From contig NZ_RYZK01000008.1 of assembly GCF_003990645.1 (NCBI RefSeq), positions 1 to 64,000 on the forward strand: 64,000 nucleotides of DNA, read 5' to 3'. Under the pieces are notes generated by a model that was not told the DNA's origin, made no database searches, and worked only from the letters and a program-made list of their open reading frames with translations. The position numbers were made by a program, and so were the translations under genes. Each line of letters starts with the position of its first letter. Positions within the stretch are counted from its first letter, which is position 1. The DNA comes from Shimia sediminis. Its GTDB lineage: Bacteria; Pseudomonadota; Alphaproteobacteria; Rhodobacterales; Rhodobacteraceae. This document shows positions 34,688 to 43,436 of the stretch, piece by piece.

Positions 34688-34836
34688 ATGGGCAAATTTC
34701 CGCCGGCGTTTAACGTGATGTTCACAGGTTCTTGAGACCCTCTTTTTTAACGCGGATGAGACCCTATCTTGATTATCAGAAGAGGCAGAAACGGAACTTT
34801 TGTCTCTCTCTTCACTGTCCCTCGTTCCGAAACTAT

Positions 34837-34865
34837 AGCGCCCAAGGTCACTTGGGCGCTTTTTT
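34837..34865 (+). terminator. Intrinsic terminator
   Basis: AGCGCCCAAG-GTCA-CTTGGGCGCT followed by TTTTT is a textbook hairpin and U-tract reading plus. It lies 150 bases after the zinc-ribbon stop, so it may end that transcript or a small RNA encoded in between. Confidence 0.85.
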
Positions 34866-34893
34866 CTTGCGCAATGGCAGGTTAGCTTGCGGC

Positions 34894-35361
34894 ATGGATT
34901 ATTCGGATGACTTCTTAGAAACAGTGTTGCGGCGCACAAAATGCGTGGCAGTGGTGGGTGTATCGATGAACCCGGTGCGCCCCAGTTATTATGTGGCGCG
35001 GTATCTGGGCCTAAAAGGGTATCGTGTGATTCCGGTCAATCCGGGCCATGCGGGTAAAATGCTGTTTGGTGAAACCGTGCGCGCCAGCCTCTCCGAGATC
35101 GAAGCTCCGGTTGATATGGTGGATATCTTTCGCCGCTCCGAGGCGGTGCCGCCAATCGTTGACGAGGCGCTGGAGGCCTTTCCCGATCTCAAAACCATAT
35201 GGATGCAGATCGGCGTCGAACACCCCGGGGCCGCTGCCAAGGCCGAGGCGCGTGGTGTGGACGTCATCATGGACCGGTGTCCCAAGATTGAATACCAGCG
35301 CTTGTTTGGAGAGCTGCGCATGGGTGGATTTGCCACCGGGGTCATTTCGTCGAAACTCTGA
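34894..35361 (+). CDS. CoA-binding-domain protein (YccU-like)
   Basis: 155 residues from ATG 34894; an open frame reaches back to 34732 but crosses the terminator. A single Rossmann-type CoA-binding domain: VAVVGVSMNPVRPSYYVARY, GYRVIPVNPG and the DIFRRSEAVPPIVDEAL segment. Alone, without the ligase parts, as in the widespread small YccU family, whose role is unclear. Ends facing hisE with a dispersed repeat in between. Confidence 0.88.
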   Translation: MDYSDDFLETVLRRTKCVAVVGVSMNPVRPSYYVARYLGLKGYRVIPVNPGHAGKMLFGETVRASLSEIEAPVDMVDIFRRSEAVPPIVDEALEAFPDLKTIWMQIGVEHPGAAAKAEARGVDVIMDRCPKIEYQRLFGELRMGGFATGVISSKL

Positions 35362-35362
35362 A

Positions 35363-35431
35363 GGGCAGGGGCGCTGCCCCTCTTGGCCGTAAACGGCCAA
35401 TTCACCCCGGGATATTTTTGGCCAAAAGAAG
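35363..35431 (+). repeat. Dispersed intergenic hairpin repeat, copy 1
   Basis: GCCCCTC, the hairpin TTGGCCG-TAAA-CGGCCAA (35383-35400), then TTCACCCCGGGATATTTTTG and GCCAAAAGAAG. Lies between two convergent genes. Other copies are at 36539, 39582 (minus) and 52846. Confidence 0.85.
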
Positions 35432-35436
35432 CCGGA

Positions 35437-35754
35437 TCAGGGGGCTGTGCGGGCGGCTTTTTCGGCAATGCCACTGGTGCCCTGACGGCGGTCCAGCTCG
35501 GCCAGTACGTCGTCCAGTGTCACACCGCGCGATTGCAACATCACCAACAGGTGAAACAGGACGTCGGCGCTTTCCGAGATCAACCCCTCGCGATTGTCTT
35601 TCACCGCCTCGATGATGGCCTCGATAGCTTCTTCGCCGAACTTTTCGGCGCATTTCTCGGGACCCTTGGCCAGGAGTTTGGCCGTCCAGCTCGACTCGGG
35701 GTCTGCCTTGGCGCGTTCGGCAATTGTTGCGGCCAGATCGTTCAGCGTGTTCAT
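35437..35754 (-). CDS. hisE: Phosphoribosyl-ATP diphosphatase
   Basis: 105 residues of the all-helical MazG-like HisE fold. [20 protein letters not shown] holds the acidic magnesium-binding residues, and [20 protein letters not shown] is the second motif. Hydrolyses phosphoribosyl-ATP to the AMP form, step two of histidine synthesis. Start overlaps the end of hisF by 4 bases. Confidence 0.95.
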   Translation of the reverse strand: MNTLNDLAATIAERAKADPESSWTAKLLAKGPEKCAEKFGEEAIEAIIEAVKDNREGLISESADVLFHLLVMLQSRGVTLDDVLAELDRRQGTSGIAEKAARTAP

Positions 35755-36512
35755 TGCAGCCTCATCGGAATGCCAGCATCGACCATGTGCTGTTTGGCTT
35801 CCTGAATGGTGTATTCACCAAAGTGGAAGATCGACGCTGCCAGCACCGCGCTGGCGCCGCCTTTGGTCACACCATCGACGAGGTGATCCAGCGTGCCGAC
35901 GCCCCCCGAGGCGATCACGGGCACATTCACGGCGTCTGAAATGGCTTTGGTCAGGGGCAGGTTAAAGCCAGCCTTGGTGCCGTCACGGTCCATCGAGGTC
36001 AGCAGGATTTCTCCGGCGCCTTTCTCGACCACCAGTTTGGCAAATTCCACGGCGTCGATACCGGTGGCCTTGCGGCCGCCGTGGGTGAAGATTTCCCATT
36101 TGCCGGGGGACACGGTTTTTGCATCGATAGCAACGACAATGCACTGGCTGCCAAACTGCGCCGCTGCCTCGGCCACGACGTCCGGGTTGGCAACAGCGGC
36201 AGAGTTGAACGACACCTTGTCGGCGCCAGCGAGCAACAGTCGGCGCACATCCTGCACCGTGCGCACCCCGCCGCCAACGGTCAGCGGCACAAAACACTGC
36301 TCTGCGCAGCGCTGCACCATGTCGATCATCACGCCGCGATTGTCATGGGTGGCGTGGATGTCGAGGAAGCAAATCTCATCCGCTCCGGCGGCATCATAGG
36401 CACGTGCTGCTTCCACGGGATCGCCTGCGTCGCGCAGACCAACAAAGTTAACGCCCTTGACCACACGGCCATCGGCAACATCGAGACAGGGGATGAGACG
36501 GGTTTTCAGCAT
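35751..36512 (-). CDS. hisF: Imidazole glycerol phosphate synthase, cyclase subunit
   Basis: 253 residues, a beta/alpha barrel. Begins [20 protein letters not shown] with the catalytic Asp 11 (CLDV), and [17 protein letters not shown] binds a phosphate. It works with HisH (39654-40292), which supplies ammonia from glutamine, to make imidazole glycerol phosphate and AICAR. Separated from hisA by a dispersed repeat. Confidence 0.97.
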   Translation of the reverse strand: MLKTRLIPCLDVADGRVVKGVNFVGLRDAGDPVEAARAYDAAGADEICFLDIHATHDNRGVMIDMVQRCAEQCFVPLTVGGGVRTVQDVRRLLLAGADKVSFNSAAVANPDVVAEAAAQFGSQCIVVAIDAKTVSPGKWEIFTHGGRKATGIDAVEFAKLVVEKGAGEILLTSMDRDGTKAGFNLPLTKAISDAVNVPVIASGGVGTLDHLVDGVTKGGASAVLAASIFHFGEYTIQEAKQHMVDAGIPMRLQ

Positions 36513-36538
36513 GAGCGTTTTATGAGCCTTTTTGAGGC

Positions 36539-36620
36539 AGGGGGGAAGGGGCTTTGCCCCTCTTGGCCCCAGAACAAGTCTGGTTCCAATTCACCCCAGA
36601 GTATTTTTGGCAAGATGAAG
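36539..36620 (+). repeat. Dispersed intergenic hairpin repeat, copy 2
   Basis: TTTGCCCCTC, a longer variant hairpin TTGGCCCCAGA-ACAAG-TCTGGTTCCAA, then TTCACCCCAGAGTATTTTTG and GCAAGATGAAG. It lies inside the his operon between hisA and hisF, the only copy between genes of the same strand. Confidence 0.8.
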
Positions 36621-36621
36621 A

Positions 36622-37353
36622 TCAGACCTTCATGAGATCGAGGGCTTCTTTCAGGTCAATCGCGCCGTCATAGAGTGCGCGGCCCGAGATGGCGCCGTTC
36701 AGCGGGGCTCCGCAGCTCTTGAGGTTGCGCAGGTCCTCCAGCGAGGACACGCCTCCGCTGGCAATCACCGGAATCGACACGGCGTTGGCGAGAGCGGCCG
36801 TGGCCTCGACGTTCGGTCCCTGCATGGCGCCGTCACGGTTGATGTCGGTGTAGATGATCGCGGCCACGCCTGCGTCCTCAAAGGACTTGGCGAGGTCGGT
36901 GACCATGACGTTGGTTTCTTCGGCCCAGCCTTTCGTCGCGACCCTGCCATTGCGGGCGTCGATGCCCACGGCGACCTTATCAGGGAATTCGCGGGCCGCT
37001 TCACGCACAAGATCAGGATTTTCCACGGCCACGGTGCCAAGGATCACACGGGCCAGCCCCTTGTCGATCCAGCGCGCGATGGTGGCCATGTCGCGGATGC
37101 CACCGCCCAACTGCGCGGGTACCTTTGTCTGCTTGAGGATTTCTTCGACCGGCGCGGCATTCACCGGCTCTCCGGCAAAGGCACCATTGAGGTCGACCAG
37201 ATGTAGCCATTCACATCCCGCGTTGACGAACTCCAGCGCCTGTGCGGCAGGGTTTTCGTTGAACACGGTTTCCTTGTCCATATCGCCATGCACCAGGCGC
37301 ACGGCGTTTCCGTCTTTGAGGTCGATGGCGGGATAGAGGATCATGTCAGGCAC
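36622..37353 (-). CDS. hisA: ProFAR isomerase
   Basis: 243 residues, a beta/alpha barrel homologous to His[21 protein letters not shown] supplies the first catalytic Asp (about residue 11), and [15 protein letters not shown] the second. Isomerises the aminotimidazole ribonucleotide intermediate in step four of histidine synthesis. In related genomes it follows hisH directly; here 2.3 kb of unrelated genes intervene. Confidence 0.96.
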   Translation of the reverse strand: MPDMILYPAIDLKDGNAVRLVHGDMDKETVFNENPAAQALEFVNAGCEWLHLVDLNGAFAGEPVNAAPVEEILKQTKVPAQLGGGIRDMATIARWIDKGLARVILGTVAVENPDLVREAAREFPDKVAVGIDARNGRVATKGWAEETNVMVTDLAKSFEDAGVAAIIYTDINRDGAMQGPNVEATAALANAVSIPVIASGGVSSLEDLRNLKSCGAPLNGAISGRALYDGAIDLKEALDLMKV

Positions 37354-37479
37354 CCTGATAAGCTGGTTTTCGCGCGCGGTTTGGCATGGGTTCGCCCGAA
37401 ATGCAATGTGACCTCAAGTCAAGGTTGATCGGAATCGGGGGCTGGCCCACACTTGGGTCAACAGATTGGGAGGATGACC

Positions 37480-37869
37480 ATGAAAAAGATGATTTTGGCA
37501 GCGGGTTTCGCTGTATTGGGCACGATGGCCTTGGCGGATCCGGTTCACGGGACCTGGAAAACCACACCGGATGACAATGGCAACTTCGGTCATATCAATG
37601 TTACCGCCTGTGGCGCCAAGATCTGCGGAACGCTGGTCAAGTCTTTTGGCCCCGATGGAAAACCGCTGGAGTCGCCGAACAATGGCAAAAAGATCATCTG
37701 GGACATGGAGAACGAGGGTGGAGGCAACTATGGCGGCGGCAAAGTCTGGTCGCCGGACCGCGACAAGACATACAAATCAAAGATGGTGCTCAAGGGCAAT
37801 TCGCTGGGCGTAAAGGGCTGCGTTCTGGGCATCTGCCGCGATGGCGGCAAGTGGAGCCGCGTCAACTAG
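37480..37869 (+). CDS. DUF2147 secreted protein
   Basis: 129 residues from ATG 37480, preceded by GGGAGG; an in-frame ATG at 37453 lacks such a site and would bury the signal peptide. Signal peptide MKKMILAAGFAVLGTMALA. The mature part has HGTWKTTPDDNGNFGHINV, CGAKICGTLV and ends CRDGGKWSRVN, the DUF2147 pattern of small periplasmic beta proteins. Function unknown in the family. Its stop overlaps that of the convergent WGR gene by 4 bases. Confidence 0.88.
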   Translation: MKKMILAAGFAVLGTMALADPVHGTWKTTPDDNGNFGHINVTACGAKICGTLVKSFGPDGKPLESPNNGKKIIWDMENEGGGNYGGGKVWSPDRDKTYKSKMVLKGNSLGVKGCVLGICRDGGKWSRVN

Positions 37870-38114
37870 AGCAGACCCATCTGCACCGGGATCACCGCAT
37901 ATCCCTTTTTGAGATCGAGCGCCTTCAGGCGCTCGACTTCGTTCTGGGCTTCGGTCAGCGCCGCAAGATAGGTGCGCTCTTTTTGCGGCGCTTCGTCCAT
38001 GCGGCCCCATTCACGCTCGAGGCACCAGTCACCAAACAGCGTCTGGCTGACGCGCAGCACGTGATAACGCTTTTCGCGTTTGACGTGGTTGAACTTTTCC
38101 AGACGGATATGCAC
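37866..38114 (-). CDS. Stand-alone WGR-domain protein
   Basis: 82 residues, essentially one WGR domain: an N-terminal strand region, then YHVLRVSQTLFGDWCLEREW and GRMDEAPQKER with the WGR motif read EWGRM. WGR domains occur in eukaryotic PARPs and in bacteria as short single-domain proteins next to varied genes. Role unknown, perhaps nucleic-acid binding. Confidence 0.82.
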   Translation of the reverse strand: MHIRLEKFNHVKREKRYHVLRVSQTLFGDWCLEREWGRMDEAPQKERTYLAALTEAQNEVERLKALDLKKGYAVIPVQMGLL

Positions 38115-38220
38115 GAGCGCCCCTGTTTTTCTTCAGAGCGTCAGATATGCACAAGCCCGCACCCGCCGTCCAGCGGATGCGAACGAGGGTTTCGTCGCTG
38201 TGTCGTGGCAACAACGCCGC

Positions 38221-38757
38221 TCAGACGGCGCCTGTGTATTCACCGCGGGCGGGGTAGTTATTGGCAATGGCGAAATCCAACGCGCCAACCAGTTCCGAGA
38301 AATGCGGGCGCACAAACGGCATGGTTTGGACTGACCCGTAATAGAGGGTCTGTTCGGGGGTTACCATGAACAGGCCGGGCTCGGAAAACAGTGCTGGTTC
38401 TTCGATCCCGATCGAGGTTTTGCCGCGCGAGGTCGAGATGTAGAGACCCCATTCCTTTGCCACATCCAAAGGCAAATCATAGCCAAACCGCAGCGCCTTG
38501 GCCTCGATCTTATCAGCCATGGCCTGTGTGCGGTCCTGACCGTCCGAGCTCACGGCAATACAGGTGACGCCGCGTTCGGCAAAATCAGCCACGCGCTTTT
38601 CCAGCTCTTTCAGATAGTTGGCACAGATCGGGCAGTGCAAGCCACGATAGAAACAGATCACTGTGCCACGCTCGGATGTTTCCGCGGACAGATCAAAGCG
38701 GCTGCCGTCCAAGGTCGGCAGCGTCAGGTTCGGGGTCTTCTGGCGGGGAATCAGCAT
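38221..38757 (-). CDS. Peroxiredoxin-like (AhpC/TSA) protein
   Basis: 178 residues with a thioredoxin fold. GTVICFYRGLHCPICANYLK holds two cysteines in a CPIC pair, so it may use the first as peroxidatic Cys and the second for resolution. No signal peptide. Divergent from an AraC-type regulator across 97 bases, which probably controls it. Likely reduces peroxides or acts as a thiol oxidoreductase. Confidence 0.82.
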   Translation of the reverse strand: MLIPRQKTPNLTLPTLDGSRFDLSAETSERGTVICFYRGLHCPICANYLKELEKRVADFAERGVTCIAVSSDGQDRTQAMADKIEAKALRFGYDLPLDVAKEWGLYISTSRGKTSIGIEEPALFSEPGLFMVTPEQTLYYGSVQTMPFVRPHFSELVGALDFAIANNYPARGEYTGAV

Positions 38758-38854
38758 AGGGGGTGTCCTTTTGATGTCTTGCTTTCAGATCCAGAATGTC
38801 AGATGTTTAGGTTTGATAAATCTGAAAAACCATACTCAAACACCGATATTGCCC

Positions 38855-39580
38855 ATGGACCGCCTGACCACCCTCGTCGAACGCTTTCATCTCACGGTTC
38901 AGGCGGCCGCCCTGCCTCAGGCCAATCTGATCGCGCTGGCAGGCCCCGATGGCGCGCCCGAAAAAGTGGTGTTTCAGACACATGGCGCCTGCGACACAAC
39001 CCGGGCCGACGAGGTCCTCTTTGCAGCGCGCGTAGCCTGGAGCGGTCAGACGAACCCCTTGATGGCGGCCCTGCCCGATGTTGTCGAGATGACCCTCACG
39101 GATCACGCCGACACCCTGTCGCTGGTCCTTTTGATGCAGCAAGAGGTCGAAGGGCGCCGGTGTGGGGCGCAATCTGTGGTGAACCGGCTGGGAGAGGCGC
39201 TGATCGTGCGGCTTTTGCGCCTCCAGATCGAGCGTGGCACAACCAAAGTCGGGCTGTTGGCCGGAATGGCTGACCCGCGTCTCAGCCGCGCCATCGTGTC
39301 GATCCACGACCACCCGGACAAAGCCTGGAGCAATGCCGACCTGGCGGCGATCGCAGGCCTGTCGCTGTCCCGCTTCAGCGAGCTGTTCACGCAAACCGTC
39401 GGAGAGACTCCCATGGGCTATCTGCGCCGCTGGCGCCTGATCCTGGCCCGTCAGGATGTGGCACGCGGTGATCGGGTGGATGCCGTGGCGCGCCGCTATG
39501 GCTATGGCTCCGCCGAAAGCTTCACCCGCGCCTTCCGACGTGCCTATGGGCAAGCCCCCACAGCTTTGCGAACCGCCTGA
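38855..39580 (+). CDS. AraC-family regulator
   Basis: 241 residues from ATG 38855; an earlier in-frame ATG at 38663 lies inside the divergent peroxiredoxin gene. N-terminal cupin-like sensor with the acidic patch DHADTLSLVLLMQQEV, then two helix-turn-helices at about 155-235 (WSNADLAAIAGLSLSRFSEL and VDAVARRYGYGSAESFTRAF). Probably activates or represses the adjacent peroxiredoxin gene. Confidence 0.88.
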   Translation: MDRLTTLVERFHLTVQAAALPQANLIALAGPDGAPEKVVFQTHGACDTTRADEVLFAARVAWSGQTNPLMAALPDVVEMTLTDHADTLSLVLLMQQEVEGRRCGAQSVVNRLGEALIVRLLRLQIERGTTKVGLLAGMADPRLSRAIVSIHDHPDKAWSNADLAAIAGLSLSRFSELFTQTVGETPMGYLRRWRLILARQDVARGDRVDAVARRYGYGSAESFTRAFRRAYGQAPTALRTA

Positions 39581-39581
39581 T

Positions 39582-39647
39582 CTTCTTTTGGCCAGAAATA
39601 TCCCGGGGTGAATTGCGCCCTTGGGCGCAAGAGGGGCAGGGCCCCCC
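39582..39647 (-). repeat. Dispersed intergenic hairpin repeat, copy 3
   Basis: On the minus strand: CCCTGCCCCTC, hairpin TTGCGCCC-AA-GGGCGCAA, TTCACCCCGGGATATTTCTG and GCCAAAAGAAG. The hairpin arms differ from the other copies on both sides in a compensating way, so pairing is kept. Lies between convergent araC-type and hisH genes. Confidence 0.85.
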
Positions 39648-39653
39648 AAATCG

Positions 39654-40292
39654 CTAGGGGGACCAGCGTAAAAAGTTGCCGATCATGCGCAGCCCCACAT
39701 GCTGGCTTTTCTCCGGGTGGAATTGCATGCCCAACATGGTGTCGCGCCCGATGATTGCGGTGACATCGCCACCATAGTTTACATGGGCAATCCGGTCCTC
39801 GGGGTTTTGGACATGGAACTGATAGGAGTGCACGAAATAGGTGTGATCGCCCGTCGCGACTCCCTCCAGAACCGGGTGGGCGCGCTCCACGATCAGGTCG
39901 TTCCAGCCCATGTGCGGCACCTTCAGCGCTTTGTCCTCGGGTGTGATCCGCTCCACATCACCCGCAACCCAGCCAAGGCCAGCGGTTTCTTCGTACTCAT
40001 GGCCTGTCGTTGCCATCAGTTGCATGCCGACACAGATGCCCAGAAATGGACGGCCGTTTGTTTCGACCGCCTCAACCATGGCATCATAGATGCCCTTGTG
40101 ACCGCGCAATTCGGCGGCACATGCCGGAAAGGCACCGTCACCCGGCAGGACCAACCGATCCGCGCGGGCCACAACATCAGCGTCCGAGGTCACCACAACC
40201 TCGCCGCCGTCCACCTCGCGCGCCATACGCTGGAATGCTTTTTCGGCCGAGTGCAGGTTGCCGCTCTCGTAGTCAATGATGGCCGTCAGCAT
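39654..40292 (-). CDS. hisH: Imidazole glycerol phosphate synthase, glutaminase subunit
   Basis: 212 residues, class I glutamine amidotransferase. [20 protein letters not shown] has the nucleophile Cys (about residue 84), and [13 protein letters not shown] carries the His-Glu pair. Feeds ammonia to HisF. Five bases after hisB. Confidence 0.97.
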   Translation of the reverse strand: MLTAIIDYESGNLHSAEKAFQRMAREVDGGEVVVTSDADVVARADRLVLPGDGAFPACAAELRGHKGIYDAMVEAVETNGRPFLGICVGMQLMATTGHEYEETAGLGWVAGDVERITPEDKALKVPHMGWNDLIVERAHPVLEGVATGDHTYFVHSYQFHVQNPEDRIAHVNYGGDVTAIIGRDTMLGMQFHPEKSQHVGLRMIGNFLRWSP

Positions 40293-40297
40293 GTCTT

Positions 40298-40885
40298 TTA
40301 CAACGCCCCTTTGGTCGAAGGAATCGCATCCGCCTTGCGGGGATCGGTTTCAACTGCCTCGCGCAGGGCGCGCGCCACCGCTTTGAACGTGGCTTCGGCA
40401 ATGTGGTGGCTGTTGAATCCGTGGATCTGGTCCACGTGCAGCGTGATGCCGCCGTGGGTGCTGAACGCCTGAAAAAACTCGCGCACCAACTCGGTGTCAA
40501 ATGTGCCGATCTTGTCCGTTGGCATTTCGACGTTCCAGATCAGGTAGGGACGTGCGGACAGGTCCAGGGCGGCACGCACCTGCGCATCATCCATCGGCAG
40601 GTGGCAGGCGGCGTAGCGGCGAATGCCCTTCTTGTCGCCAAGCGCCTGCGTCAGCGCCTGGCCCAGAGCGATGCCCACGTCTTCGACCGTGTGGTGGTCG
40701 TCGATATGATAATCGCCCTTGGCGCGTACCGTCATATCGATCAGCGAATGGCGCGACAGCTGGTCCAGCATGTGATCGAAAAAACCGACACCGGTCTGGT
40801 TGTCATAAATGCCACTGCCGTCGAGGGTGATCTCGACAGTGATTTCGGTTTCCGCGGTGGTGCGGGCGACGCTTGCGCTGCGCAT
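40298..40885 (-). CDS. hisB: Imidazoleglycerol-phosphate dehydratase
   Basis: 195 residues from ATG 40885, preceded by AAGGACAG; the frame is open upstream but non-coding in character. [17 protein letters not shown] and [20 protein letters not shown] give the manganese-binding histidines, and [20 protein letters not shown] the second set. Monofunctional, without the phosphatase part of enterobacterial HisB. Opens the his cluster on this strand. Confidence 0.97.
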   Translation of the reverse strand: MRSASVARTTAETEITVEITLDGSGIYDNQTGVGFFDHMLDQLSRHSLIDMTVRAKGDYHIDDHHTVEDVGIALGQALTQALGDKKGIRRYAACHLPMDDAQVRAALDLSARPYLIWNVEMPTDKIGTFDTELVREFFQAFSTHGGITLHVDQIHGFNSHHIAEATFKAVARALREAVETDPRKADAIPSTKGAL

Positions 40886-41016
40886 GGAACTGTCCTTTGT
40901 CTGCGGTTCGCTGGTCTTATAGGGGTGGGCGCGCCCAAGGCCAAGACGCACGTTTCGGGATTGTGGAAGGTGCGCCAATTGTGTCAGCTTAAGCACAAAC
41001 ATCCATGAGGCCCGAC

Positions 41017-41256
41017 ATGACCACCTGTGTATTCATCCAGATCCGTTGCCGTCCCGGCACCACCTACCGCGTGGCCGAAGAGATTGCGCTCAAGGAAATC
41101 CACTCGGAATTGTTTTCGACCAGTGGTGACTACGACTTGCTGATGAAACTCTACATCCCCGGCGATGCCGATGTCGGTAAATACATCAACGAGAATCTCT
41201 TGGGGATCGACGGAATCGAGCGATCCTTGACCACGTTGACCTTCAAGGCCTTCTAA
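41017..41256 (+). CDS. Lrp/AsnC-type ligand-binding (RAM) domain protein
   Basis: 79 residues from ATG 41017, which has GAGG six bases upstream; ATG 41005 is in frame but without a clear site. It is only the C-terminal RAM domain of Lrp regulators ([20 protein letters not shown] and [15 protein letters not shown]), with no DNA-binding domain. Such stand-alone proteins bind amino acids and can mix with full Lrp proteins. It is divergent from hisB, so might sense histidine or a relative, but this is inference. Confidence 0.85.
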   Translation: MTTCVFIQIRCRPGTTYRVAEEIALKEIHSELFSTSGDYDLLMKLYIPGDADVGKYINENLLGIDGIERSLTTLTFKAF

Positions 41257-41393
41257 GGCCGTAAACGCCTAAAAAAGCACCACATATTCCGGTTTTCGCC
41301 TGTGTTTTGGCGCGAATCTGACATTTGTTAGCGCTAAAAGGTCGCTATTGGTCGCAATAGTATCGTTTCTGTTTCCGAAAACACGCGGCTGAT

Positions 41394-41428
41394 CCTCCCA
41401 CACTGCATGAAATGTGTGATCAGGGAGG
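41394..41428 (+). promoter_or_regulatory. Hairpin masking the BCCT ribosome site
   Basis: CCTCCCACAC (41394) can pair with GTGTG (41414) and, after a four-base bulge, GGGAGG (41423-41428). GGGAGG is the ribosome site of the BCCT gene starting at 41435. The fold would hold the transporter closed to ribosomes until melted or bound; a temperature or osmotic response is conceivable. Confidence 0.5.
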
Positions 41429-41434
41429 AAACAC

Positions 41435-43264
41435 ATGTCTATCAAACCACCTTTTACGGAACTTCAGATCCGTAAAGCCGGCGGCGGATTCTATCAGGGC
41501 AACAGCGTCGAGATTGCACTCTTGTCCAAGGGTATAATGGTCGCGCTGGTTCTGTGGGCGCTGATCTGGCCGGCCAATGCAAATGGCACGCTGGGCAGTC
41601 TGAACAGCCAGTTGCTCAATATCTTCAACCAGTTCTACATTCTGATTGTGGGCTTTTTCGCGTTCTTCCTGTTTGTTATTGCCGTGCTGCCGAAAACCGG
41701 ATCACAGCTCATGGGCAAACCCGGAGAAAAGCCCGAGTTTTCCAACTTTTCCTGGTTCTCGATGATGTTTGGGGCCGGTCTGGGTGTCGGTCTGATGGTG
41801 TTTGCCACTGCCGAACCGCTGAGCCTCTGGGGGTCCAACCCCGTGGTGGTTGCCGGTGAAGTTGCCGGGAACACCGAGGCCGCCGTGCAATCGGCCTATC
41901 GTTACACGTTTGCGCACTATGGTTTCCATGCCTGGGCGATCTACGTGGTCACTGGCCTCAGCCTTGCCTATTACGCCTACACGCGCGATATGCCGCTCAC
42001 CATCCGTTCTGCACTGACGCCATTGTTCGGTCCGCTGATGAACGGCTTTCTGGGCCATGTTGTCGATGTTCTGGGTGTTGTTGCCACCATTCTGGGGGTT
42101 TCGGTCACGATCGGGTTTGGCGTGAGCCAGTTCATCGATGGTGTTTATGCGATCACTGGGGTTGAGTGGATCATGAACTCGGCCGGTGACGTGCCGGTGC
42201 CCAGCAAGGTCGGTCTGGTCTCAGGGTTGATCGTGATTATGGGGCTGTCGATCCTTTCGGCCGTGTCCGGTGTGGGGCGTGGGGTGAAGTACCTGTCGAA
42301 CCTGAACCTCGTGCTGTCGTTGATCCTGTTGACGACTTTCGTGATCTTTGGCTCTTTCGCCTTTGCCATGAGCACCTATGGCTCCGCATTCATCGACTAC
42401 ATCCTCAACTTTGTGTCGCTCAGCTTTGGTGCCTACGGTCCGCAGGATGCTGCCGCATTTGCTGCTGCACTGCCCGAGGCGGCCAAACCGCTGGCCGATG
42501 ACCTGATTGGCGGCGCAACCAACGCATGGGGTGCCTGGGGTGGTTCTGATGGGTTCGAGACCTTCAAATCCGGTCTCAAAGGAGCCGCTGCCGAGTTGGA
42601 CGATGCCACGCTGGCAGCAGTCTACGAGGCAGGCAACGCTCAGCGCCAGTTCGGCTGGCAGGCTGGCTGGACCACGTTCTACTGGGCCTGGTGGATTGCC
42701 TTCTCACCTTTCGTGGGTCTGTTCCTGGCGCGGATTTCCAAAGGTCGCACCGTGCGCGAATTCATCGTTGGCTGTGTCTTTGCACCGGCACTCGTGTGTT
42801 TTGCCTGGATGACCATTCTGGGTGGCACGGCGATTGATCTGGAACTGACCGGAAGCGCCGCGGGTGCCATCACCGGCGCCTCACAGACCAACCAGTTGTT
42901 CGCTACGCTGGCCCAAATGATCGATGGCGGGTTGTTGTCGGGACTGACCATCATGTGCGTGGTTCTGATCATGACCTTCCTTGTTACCTCGGCAGACTCG
43001 GGCATTCTGGTGATGAACACCATCATGTCCGGCGGCGAGCAGGAAACCGGCATCAAGCACCGTATCGTCTGGGGTCTGATCCTGACGGCAGTGATTGGGA
43101 CCTTGATCCTGGCAGCGGGCGAGAACAATCCAATGGATGCGTTGAAAAATGCCATGATCATTGGTGCTTTGCCGTTCACCATGGTGATGGGCCTCATGTG
43201 CGTCGCACTTGCCAAGGCGCTTTATCGTGATGGCAAGAGAAACAAGATCACCGCTGCTGAGTAA
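41435..43264 (+). CDS. BCCT-family betaine/choline/carnitine transporter
   Basis: 609 residues, 12 predicted membrane segments. The hallmark WTTFYWAWWIAFSPFVGLFL (about residue 410) includes the tryptophan-rich substrate-binding helix, and GAGLGVGLMVFATAEPLSLW matches helix 3. A soluble-looking insertion of about 60 residues (about 345-405) precedes it. The member type (sodium-driven glycine betaine, choline, DMSP or similar) cannot be told by eye. Preceded by a hairpin over the ribosome site and followed by a terminator. Confidence 0.93.
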   Translation: MSIKPPFTELQIRKAGGGFYQGNSVEIALLSKGIMVALVLWALIWPANANGTLGSLNSQLLNIFNQFYILIVGFFAFFLFVIAVLPKTGSQLMGKPGEKPEFSNFSWFSMMFGAGLGVGLMVFATAEPLSLWGSNPVVVAGEVAGNTEAAVQSAYRYTFAHYGFHAWAIYVVTGLSLAYYAYTRDMPLTIRSALTPLFGPLMNGFLGHVVDVLGVVATILGVSVTIGFGVSQFIDGVYAITGVEWIMNSAGDVPVPSKVGLVSGLIVIMGLSILSAVSGVGRGVKYLSNLNLVLSLILLTTFVIFGSFAFAMSTYGSAFIDYILNFVSLSFGAYGPQDAAAFAAALPEAAKPLADDLIGGATNAWGAWGGSDGFETFKSGLKGAAAELDDATLAAVYEAGNAQRQFGWQAGWTTFYWAWWIAFSPFVGLFLARISKGRTVREFIVGCVFAPALVCFAWMTILGGTAIDLELTGSAAGAITGASQTNQLFATLAQMIDGGLLSGLTIMCVVLIMTFLVTSADSGILVMNTIMSGGEQETGIKHRIVWGLILTAVIGTLILAAGENNPMDALKNAMIIGALPFTMVMGLMCVALAKALYRDGKRNKITAAE

Positions 43265-43284
43265 GCAGATCTAAAAAACAAGAA

Positions 43285-43310
43285 AACCGGGCGGTTCAGG
43301 CCGCCCGGTT
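43285..43310 (+). terminator. Stem-loop terminator after the BCCT gene
   Basis: AACCGGGCGG-TTCAGG-CCGCCCGGTT is a perfect 10-base-pair stem 20 bases after the stop, followed by CTCGTTT. The A-rich stretch before it makes it usable on the minus strand as well, to end guaD transcripts. Confidence 0.75.
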
Positions 43311-43436
43311 CTCGTTTGTACAGGTGGTATTGAATTGTGCGCCTTCGGCGCGCTGGATATCTCGCCACCGGGCCTTTGGCCCGTTGTCTCGGGATTGCCT
43401 CTGGCGGGAGGATTTCCCACACCGGTGACACATCGG

